Of a stretch of 64,000 bases of DNA, positions 57,903 through 64,000 are shown piece after piece. The position numbers and the translations under genes are program-made. The stretch spans positions 124,001 through 188,000 of the forward strand of contig JAAKBF010000105.1 in the NCBI GenBank assembly GCA_012656075.1. Reading direction: 5' to 3'. Numbering within the stretch: the first letter of the stretch is position 1; each line of letters begins with the position of its first letter. The notes under the pieces were generated by a model. It was given only the letters and a program-made list of their open reading frames with translations. It was not told the origin of the DNA and searched no databases. Source of the stretch: Phytophthora hibernalis (taxonomy: Eukaryota > Oomycota > Peronosporomycetes > Peronosporales > Peronosporaceae).

Positions 57903-58659
57903 AGATCCTGATAATTCCACTTTTGGATCTGAATGCTGGTGAGGTGTCGATTTTGCTTGTGAAAGCGAAGCGCTCTTTGGATAGATGACAAATGTAAAGC
58001 AGCTTCAACGAGAGGGAATTGGGTACAGTATCACAGTGCTGGCCGAACATTTACTTCAGGCAGCTAGAGATGTAGAATATTCCACCCATAGAGATATTCG
58101 CCCACGTTGATGCTCACAAGTTGTTACGAAGAACTGGTACTACGAAGTAGTACTACAGTACTTCGTAGTGCTACAGCTGTACGGAGCAGGTGCTACTGTA
58201 CAGTAGGTAGCAACTCAAGCCTGTCATAGTCTTTTCCGTCTAGGAAAATCTCACATCTCAACGTACTGGAACGCACTAAGACGATGTGGATTTCACAAAG
58301 GGTTATACATCCTTCAGCTTGGAAAATGTCGACTTTAAAGTTGCAAGCTGCGGATTCTACAGTACAAGAACGGCAATACGACCAGCAGTACAATGGTACT
58401 GCTTGCACTGCTGGTCGTGGATTGCACTGCAATCAACAATTTTCATTTTCACTCTACGAGTCTCAGACCGAGTTTCACTTTCATCCATCGGGAATGGACT
58501 CGCCGTGGTTGTAATGAAACCCAGAAACGAGTCTCGTAGTATTTCTGAATCGGCAGCACACCTAAAACAACTCAGATATTTCGAAGTAACTATAAAGACG
58601 TTTCTATCCATTACCTTTCAAGCACAGCTAGTAGTTTTTCAGTTTACATGTGATAATGC
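57903..58659. other. Intergenic with palindromic hairpin
   Basis: Near 58134-58160 the sequence tacgaagtagtactacagtacttcgta can fold with a 9-bp stem. No gene recognised. Confidence 0.35.
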
Positions 58660-59214
58660 CTACGCTGCTGCTGCAGCTTTAGCCCGAGCGGCTTTAGCAC
58701 CTGCTTCAATATCTTGTAGATAAATTCGGTAGCGATTAGCAATGACTTCGTACCGCGGGGTTTTAGTCATTCCCAAAACATCATCGACAGAATATTTCTT
58801 CTTCAAGTTCCAGTGCTTAAAGCCTCTGTAGAGGTACGCATCGTTGCTTAACATCTTCTCAAACATTTTCTCGTTTTCCGCCGCCTTCGCTGCAGATGCT
58901 TGGAGTTTTGCCTTCTTCGCTGCTGCTTTAGCCGCACTTTGAGCAGATGTGCCGAGGACATTCTGCTTCAGATTCTTCAGCCATCCAAAATTCAAAGCCC
59001 TCCCTTCTTTGTCTTTGTAGGCTTCGTCATTGACAGCAACCGATTCGAGAGTGAGCCGGAACTTTTGAAACTCAGTGTCTGTTTTCTCTAGTTCAAATTT
59101 CGTCGGCGCCAAAACATTACTGGTATTTGAACCAGCCGAGGCAGTGGTGAATGTGCTGCCATGATCGAAAAGTATGATTGCAGCAATCATCAGCAGAATG
59201 TTGGTCGACCGCAT
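58660..59214 (-). CDS. Secreted WY-like effector candidate without an RXLR motif
   Basis: 184 residues, intact. Signal peptide (TNILLMIAAIILFDHGS, cut near TTASA). There is no RXLR; a weak FRLTLE and an acidic DKEGRAL lie where the leader would be. The C-terminal half has the pattern of a WY module: YRGFKHWNLKKKYSVDDVLG (W, hydrophobic helix, V-x-x-x-LG-like) and RYEVIANRYRIYLQDIE (tyrosine helix). An Ala/Lys-rich helix (SAAKAAAKKAKLQASAAKAA) links leader and WY part, and the protein ends in an Ala/Lys-rich tail. Probably a Peronosporales secreted effector with a degenerate leader; the host target is unknown. It may equally be a decayed member. Confidence 0.65.
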   Translation of the reverse strand: MRSTNILLMIAAIILFDHGSTFTTASAGSNTSNVLAPTKFELEKTDTEFQKFRLTLESVAVNDEAYKDKEGRALNFGWLKNLKQNVLGTSAQSAAKAAAKKAKLQASAAKAAENEKMFEKMLSNDAYLYRGFKHWNLKKKYSVDDVLGMTKTPRYEVIANRYRIYLQDIEAGAKAARAKAAAAA

Positions 59215-59600
59215 ATGAAATAGTACTTCGTTGAAATCGTGAGGTCTGACGATTGGGAACTGAAAGCAAATGGCGGAATGAAGTCCAGAAACTCTAACAG
59301 CACACCAGATCTGTGGGTTTCAAAGATAATGGTCGCAATCGTAAACTACGATTACGAGCTTCGCCGATCTCTTCTGGAGCACAGATGGTTATCACATACC
59401 GGTACTTTTAAGTATAACTTATTGGCGATAAACAACAAGTTTTGTGTCTTCACACTGCCGCGGCAAAACAAGCTCTATCAGATCGAGCTGTTTATCCTCT
59501 CGGCTCTCTTCACTGTCAGGATTTGAGGGCTATGACACCCTTTCTCGAAATTATGCTATCATTTTTGTAACAGCAACACGACCCCAGTATGTGCTAGATC
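59215..59600. other. Intergenic between effector and LINE 3' end
   Basis: Presumed promoter of the secreted-protein gene. Open stretches have no recognisable product. Confidence 0.3.
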
Positions 59601-59626
59601 GTTTTTGATTTTGATTTTGATTTTGA
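59601..59626 (-). repeat. LINE 3' terminal simple repeat
   Basis: On the minus strand four units of tcaaaa(t), the usual 3' terminus of a LINE; it fixes the 3' end and orientation of the element. Confidence 0.7.
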
Positions 59627-59891
59627 AGTGAGGTACATTAATGTCAATCAGTATCCTAACGCCACCTAATGCCCGAGCTTGCTCGACGCCAATGCTGCAG
59701 TCGGCAAGGTTGAGGACAGCTTCGTGCTCCGCACAGGGCGCTGTCCGCACTCTCTATCGTTACACCGTGCCGTCTGCAGCCTCTGACGAGGTCTGCTTTT
59801 CATGCACGGATATCCACAGTGCGACATCCTCCTGTATTTGATCAGTGATGCTCGCCCATTTGTTCGCTGGAAGGTGCCCCGCTGGTGCCCT

Positions 59892-60530
59892 TTATCCCAC
59901 AGTCCGTTCCTTCTCCCGTGCCATCCTGGCGAATCCAAGTGCTGTTCGGTTGCTGTTCTGGTGGGACTGCGTCCAGCTGATCACCGTCGCGGGCGTCCGC
60001 AGAGCGTCTCGCTTTCCAGAACGAGAATCGGAGATATTCCGCTCTCGGCGGCTGCCTCCTAGTCTGGTGTTGCATGACATGTTGATTGTCTCCGACCACA
60101 TGTACTGGTCCCCATGCGTGCTTAACACATTCGCGTACATACCAAGAATCGCCGCTTTCTGCGTCGCCACTGTGCCGGCCCCGTAGTAGGTACTGCTAAT
60201 GTACTGGGTCTCGACAGTTCCCGACCTCGTATGCACCCGCACAATCACTGTTCCACTAACCCCTCTCGTCAGTGTGCCTCGAGCAGCGCCAGCCACAAAG
60301 ACCACGTAATAGCTGCCACGATGTGGCGTCGCCATGTGCTGCCCCTGCCAGTCTGCCCCCAGCACTAGACAGAGCGTGCTGCTAATGTGCTTCAGCAATG
60401 CGCGGTTCGCCGCCGACTCGATGTCCTTGGTAATGTCCCTGTGGCCCGTCCGTAGTCTTGCAACTAGTCCTTCAACATGATATGCTGCCGATATGTCATT
60501 GAGGGGTCGAAATGAGCGACGCTCCACCAC
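59892..60530 (-). CDS. LINE RNase H-like domain, degenerate
   Basis: The segment YYVVFVAGAARGTLTRGVSG corresponds to the first strands of RNase HI in oomycete LINEs, where the catalytic Asp is expected in place of the Ala of VAGAARG, and ATQKAAILGMYANVL to the helix that normally carries the catalytic Glu. Both acidic residues appear lost, so it is probably inactive. Confidence 0.6.
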   Translation of the reverse strand: MVERRSFRPLNDISAAYHVEGLVARLRTGHRDITKDIESAANRALLKHISSTLCLVLGADWQGQHMATPHRGSYYVVFVAGAARGTLTRGVSGTVIVRVHTRSGTVETQYISSTYYGAGTVATQKAAILGMYANVLSTHGDQYMWSETINMSCNTRLGGSRRERNISDSRSGKRDALRTPATVISWTQSHQNSNRTALGFARMAREKERTVG

Positions 60531-60636
60531 CAGACCGGGTTGAGGTATAAAGTCGCCCCGAGACTCAAGCAGTTCGCCGTCATTAGGTGAACTGCATCAC
60601 CAATCAGCACCGCTTGATCGTCAGGATATTGGGTGA

Positions 60637-60924
60637 TCACGTGGCCCAGTGCCCGCAGGATCCCAGTTGGAACCCCGGGTAATGTGAGTGAGAAGATAGC
60701 AGATTCGTAGCTAGGTAGACACAGTCCTGCCGAGCGCCACCGTTCCACAAGAACCTCAGCTTGGTAGCCGCAGGGCACTTCCAGTAGACATGTAAGTCAC
60801 CGTGTGCATGCTTCGTGCGGGCAGTCCAATCCTGCCGATACGGGATTGTATAATGACGCCGCGTGGTGCTTAATCCGGAGGAGAATATGTTCCCCCAAGG
60901 ATTACGCGTCGAACTCGTTTCCAT
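60637..60924 (-). CDS. LINE zf-RVT-like segment
   Basis: Contains GDLHVYWKCPAATKLRFLW, the H-x-hW-x-C-x-x-A-x-x-x-W pattern of the zf-RVT region between reverse transcriptase and RNase H. The adjoining frame 60778-60464 (open, PVWWWS) continues towards RNase H. Confidence 0.6.
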   Translation of the reverse strand: METSSTRNPWGNIFSSGLSTTRRHYTIPYRQDWTARTKHAHGDLHVYWKCPAATKLRFLWNGGARQDCVYLATNLLSSHSHYPGFQLGSCGHWAT

Positions 60925-61164
60925 GCGAGCTGGTCAAGCCCCGCGGCCACTGTGGCACTGAGCTGCCCCCACTTGTTCCGTTGCGCCCGTTGGTGCTCCA
61001 GTCCCTTGTTAGTGCGGCTTTAGCTGAACAGTGTTTTGTATGTTTTGCGGGGGTCTTCCATCTTCGATCACCCACCCAGAGGCACACCAGCCGAGATATC
61101 CTCGGGTGTGGATGCATCGCTGTGATAGTTGAATCTCTGCCTACAGCAAGCTGCGTGGCCGCGA

Positions 61165-62196
61165 TCAACTCTCGATGAGTTCGAACATTCGCAAGCGCCG
61201 CGCGGTCACGAGACCCAGATTCCGTTTTGCTGGTTTGGTTGCATACCGAATTGGTCCGGAGTGAACCCCGGGCTGGAGAAGTTGCGGGAAGTTCAGCAGT
61301 AGCAATAGCATCAAGTACTCCGTCTGTCTCGTTACAGTCTCGGTGATCTTGTTCACGAGTACCTTAACGACCATCCCGCTAGCTCTGAGCCACCTCCAGT
61401 GGAGGATGTCCTTCATCAGAGTGCCTTTGCGGCACAGTGTTCGCAGCTTAGTTCGAATGTTAACCACAGCTCCAGTTTCGGCATATAGCTTAGGTCCACT
61501 AGCGCCATGTACGGCAACCATTGAGAGCAGAATGTACCATGTTGCGCCGCCTCCACCGCTAAGTAAATGCAACTGAGAGGACCTTGCATTGGCTGAGTAT
61601 CCAGTGTCAGCCTCCTGCCAAGCCATCGTGTCCCCATCGGTCCTCGGAAAAGCGTCGTGCAATAAAGTGCCACGACCATTGCAGCCTTGTGTGCTGAGGG
61701 TGTCACCCCAAAACGAATTGCAGGCGGTGATGCCCGTATCCCAAATGGTGGATTTCAGCCGCTTGCTGTGCTCCGTGGGCTGCGTGTAGCGTAGAGTCAC
61801 GTACACTTGCGTTGCTACTCCGTAGTCTTGGCATCCGGCCAGCACGTCCCCCACAAACTGCGCGTGTGGATCCGCCTCCACCACCCAGCCGTTCACTGTC
61901 ACCACCGCCAGCGCGAGCAATTCCACCTTGAGGTCTGGGACGGCTAGATCGCCCTGCTGTCGCGGCAATGTTGCCACATTGCTATTCATCCAGACTCTTC
62001 CTCCCACATCGCAGTCAGTAAAGCGGCCATGCCAGACGTAGTTTCTGATCATCTTTTGGAACGTCTGGGTCGTGGCCTTCGAAGGCCATTGGTGCCGGTC
62101 AATGTATAACAGCTTGGGGATCACGATCGCTATGGCGATTAAGCTGCGTTGGTCCACTGTGAGCGTCTTCCTCGTTGCCAGCGCTAGACGTGCCAC
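61165..62196 (-). CDS. LINE RT thumb/connection region
   Basis: 343-codon open frame. RSLIAIAIVIPKLLYIDRHQ and FQKMIRNYVWHG correspond to the conserved post-RT block of oomycete LINEs (I..v.lp...y...v...p...l..l...i..fiW.g). No catalytic residues here. Confidence 0.7.
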   Translation of the reverse strand: MARLALATRKTLTVDQRSLIAIAIVIPKLLYIDRHQWPSKATTQTFQKMIRNYVWHGRFTDCDVGGRVWMNSNVATLPRQQGDLAVPDLKVELLALAVVTVNGWVVEADPHAQFVGDVLAGCQDYGVATQVYVTLRYTQPTEHSKRLKSTIWDTGITACNSFWGDTLSTQGCNGRGTLLHDAFPRTDGDTMAWQEADTGYSANARSSQLHLLSGGGGATWYILLSMVAVHGASGPKLYAETGAVVNIRTKLRTLCRKGTLMKDILHWRWLRASGMVVKVLVNKITETVTRQTEYLMLLLLLNFPQLLQPGVHSGPIRYATKPAKRNLGLVTARRLRMFELIES

Positions 62197-62217
62197 AAGT
62201 TGGGTTCGTGCAACTTG

Positions 62218-63097
62218 TCAAGTGTAATCCGGGTCCGGAACGCTACCCACCTGGAGCCCCAAGTAGCGCGAAAGCTTGGTTACCGCCTGTAATTTGAGCG
62301 GTGGTGGAAGCGGCCCCATCGGTGCAACTGCCTCCGGGTTGAGTGCTATTACTAGTGACTTCTCTTCGTTCAGCTTGAGCCCTGATGCCATGGTCAAAAT
62401 ACGGGTGGTGGCCATAACAATCACAACTTCTACTATGGTCCTCACGTAGCTTGCCGTGTCGTCGGCGTACCCTCCAACCTTCAGTTGCACCGCCCCAGAC
62501 GTGCTTTTCAGCACAATGCCGGAAATTCTTGGTGTCACTGTCTATTCGTCTGTACAGAGCGCGCTCCAACACCAGAATGAACAGGATAGGCGCCAGCGGG
62601 CAGCCCTGCCGGATCCCGCACGTGACCGTCACCCACCGTGAGCGGTAGTCGTTCGCGAGGAATCTAACACGCGTTCCGTCGTACAATCCACGTATCGCGT
62701 TCAAATAGTCTTCCAGGAATCCCAACCAAAGGAGGACTTCGTACATAAAGGTGCGGTCAACAGAATCGTAAGCCTTGCAGAAGTCGAGGAGGAGCGCCAG
62801 TGCAGCTGCCATGACCGGGTCCGTCGAGGCGGCCTTCTGAGCAGCCGTGAATAAATTCACCGTTGCGTGAATTCTGCGGAATGGTACAAAACCGTTCTGG
62901 TTTAGGTGGATAATCAGATGCAGCTTCGTGCTCGTCCTCGTGGCCAGTATCCTCGTCAGGATTTTGTAGTCCGAGTCCAGCAAGGCCAGAGGTCTGAAGC
63001 TGAGAGGATTAAACCGTCGGCTTTCGACCGGCTGCATCCTCGCGCAGTCGTTGTTCCATCCGGAGAAGCCGCCGAAGTCGTTGTCTGTAGGTGGCAC
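62218..63097 (-). CDS. LINE reverse transcriptase, frame-broken
   Basis: Frame 63097-62243 carries FRPLALLDSDYKILTRIL (RT block 1), QNGFVPFRRI (block 2), LLLDFCKAYDSVDR with catalytic Asp (block A) and GIRQGCPLAPILFILVLE (block B). Then the adjacent frame 62538-62218 carries GYADDTASYV (the YADD catalytic box) and LKLNEEKSLVIAL (block D). One frame change near 62.53 kb separates them. No HIV-like or LTR features: it is a non-LTR type. Confidence 0.85.
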
Positions 63098-63306
63098 GCG
63101 CAGCTTTCCTGCGTTGCTTAATGATGGCCAAGGTCGCTTTGCGAGCCGAACCCATTCACATTTTGGGTGATACAGCTAACAGTGCGCTCGTTCCAGTGTA
63201 GACCCGTCGAGTCGTGCTGTGCAGTCATATGAACCCTCTCTTCTTCCGCCTTGTGGGTTTGTATTTTCTTTTTGTTCTCCTGACGAAAATCCCGGCGAAT
63301 GTTGGC

Positions 63307-63705
63307 CTACCTTCGCTGCGCGTCTACACTCGGGAAAATATCTCCAAGTACACGGTGGCGTGGCTCTCTAGTAGGCGGTTGCCGTGGTTCCGCATGCCCT
63401 CGGTCAGCCGGTCTTCTCCCTCTCTGCATCTGCTCACGTGTGCATAACGCCTGTAGCTTCTGGCGCTTCCGCGAGGTTTTGGTAGCTCGGTCCTTGTCAT
63501 GATGTCTACCATCCTCCGCTGCGTTCTTAGTCATCCCTGTTGCTGTCTCCTTGATGGACTCCGTGCGGGACAGCGTCTCGCATTTTTGACCCTCCACAGG
63601 TGTGACGAGAGCGCCAAGCGTGTGATTCTTTCGCTTCTTTGTCCTAGCCGCAGTAGTCTGTCGCCCAGATTGAACGCCGCTCCTGTTCTGTCGCGTGCGT
63701 GTCAT
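63307..63705 (-). CDS. LINE 5' basic region
   Basis: 132 codons rich in Arg, Lys, Thr and Gln (NRSGVQSGRQTTAARTKKRK), like the basic region preceding the endonuclease in oomycete LINEs. The open frame 63970-63761 upstream may continue it beyond the window. No zinc knuckle is seen. Confidence 0.45.
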   Translation of the reverse strand: MTRTRQNRSGVQSGRQTTAARTKKRKNHTLGALVTPVEGQKCETLSRTESIKETATGMTKNAAEDGRHHDKDRATKTSRKRQKLQALCTREQMQRGRRPADRGHAEPRQPPTREPRHRVLGDIFPSVDAQRR

Positions 63706-64000
63706 CAGTGGCTCATCACTTATTGCAAAATGATGAGCCGTGCTGGGGGATGGGGAGCCCTCAGCATCTCAGAGGTACAGCCATGCCAGCCTCCAGTGCT
63801 GCCATTCTGTCCGCCCATGTGATCCCACTCGGGATCGTTAACGCCACTCCCCAGTCCGCCCGTGTTGTTACACTCTCGCATAGTAAGCTCAGAGCAGGGT
63901 GGTCACCGTGGAGATAGCCGAGGTGCGCCCTCGGAGCATTCCCCATGGGTGTGTAAGGCCACGCCCACACCGTGTATTGCAGGATGTGCAGTGCGTGCCA

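Larger units (their letters stand above)
59601..64000 (-). mobile_element. LINE-type retrotransposon, 5' part beyond the window, internally deleted
   Basis: Minus-strand order from 5' to 3': Lys/Arg-rich leading region (63.97-63.3 kb), the first residues of an apurinic-type endonuclease (near 63.17 kb: TVSCITQNVNGFGS), an Arg-rich linker, reverse transcriptase (63.1-62.2 kb), thumb/connection (62.2-61.2 kb), zf-RVT-like motif (about 60.8 kb), RNase H-like domain (60.5-60.0 kb) and a 3' tail of TCAAAA-type repeats at 59601-59626. Most of the endonuclease and the start of the RT are missing, and frames are broken, so it is immobile on its own. Confidence 0.85.

Noticed and set aside
1..64000. 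CRISPR arrays, rRNA, tRNA genes
   Set aside because: No spaced identical repeats, no rRNA core sequence and no cloverleaf with T-loop motif were recognised; a tRNAscan run would be decisive for tRNAs.

Overview
The window is nuclear DNA of an oomycete, most likely a Phytophthora or close Peronosporales relative. It shows gene-dense packing, short GT..AG introns of about 47-92 bp, a secreted protein with an RXLR/dEER-type leader, a second WY-like secreted protein, an M96-like mating-family gene and an oomycete-type LINE. About thirty times a recognisable protein continues in another frame within a few bases, usually as if one base were missing next to a short homopolymer. I treat most of these as consensus errors of a draft assembly, so most broken genes here are probably intact in the organism.

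Layout. 0-9.1 kb: 3' part of a CocE/NonD-type hydrolase ending in KDEL (+), a large multi-GAF protein (-) and a ubiquitin-like domain protein (-). 9.3-9.8 kb: a TA-flanked Stowaway/mariner-like element. 10.1-12.0 kb: two tandem cytochrome b561-domain genes (-). 12.75-15.83 and 27.42-30.40 kb: two inverted copies of a roughly 3 kb segment carrying an M96-like gene and a BAG/alpha-crystallin fusion gene; copy 1 has gained a 1.04 kb Mutator-like element and lost most of the M96 gene. Between the copies lie a secreted nicotinamidase/isochorismatase, a small secreted tail-anchored or GPI-type protein, a ZADH2-type reductase, a zinc-knuckle repeat protein, possible PH-domain debris and an ABHD-type hydrolase.

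30.9-54.4 kb is a housekeeping stretch: M17 aminopeptidase, a small helical protein, TAF2, an UBR1/2-type N-recognin E3 ligase, PEX14, a lysine-rich coiled-coil protein, a polynucleotide kinase/2H-phosphoesterase fusion (candidate RNA-repair enzyme) and a protein kinase-like/PDZ/LamG fusion. 55.6-59.3 kb is a sparse effector-type island: an RXLR protein, a WY-domain relic, a macro-domain gene and a secreted WY-like protein. 59.6 kb to the window end is an internally deleted LINE on the minus strand.

The most unusual items are the BAG-alpha-crystallin fusion present in two inverted copies with a shared frame change, the kinase/2H-phosphoesterase fusion with two unrecognised flanking domains, the kinase-PDZ-LamG protein, and the insertion/empty-site pair that dates the Mutator-like element relative to the duplication. 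No tRNA, rRNA or CRISPR array was recognised.
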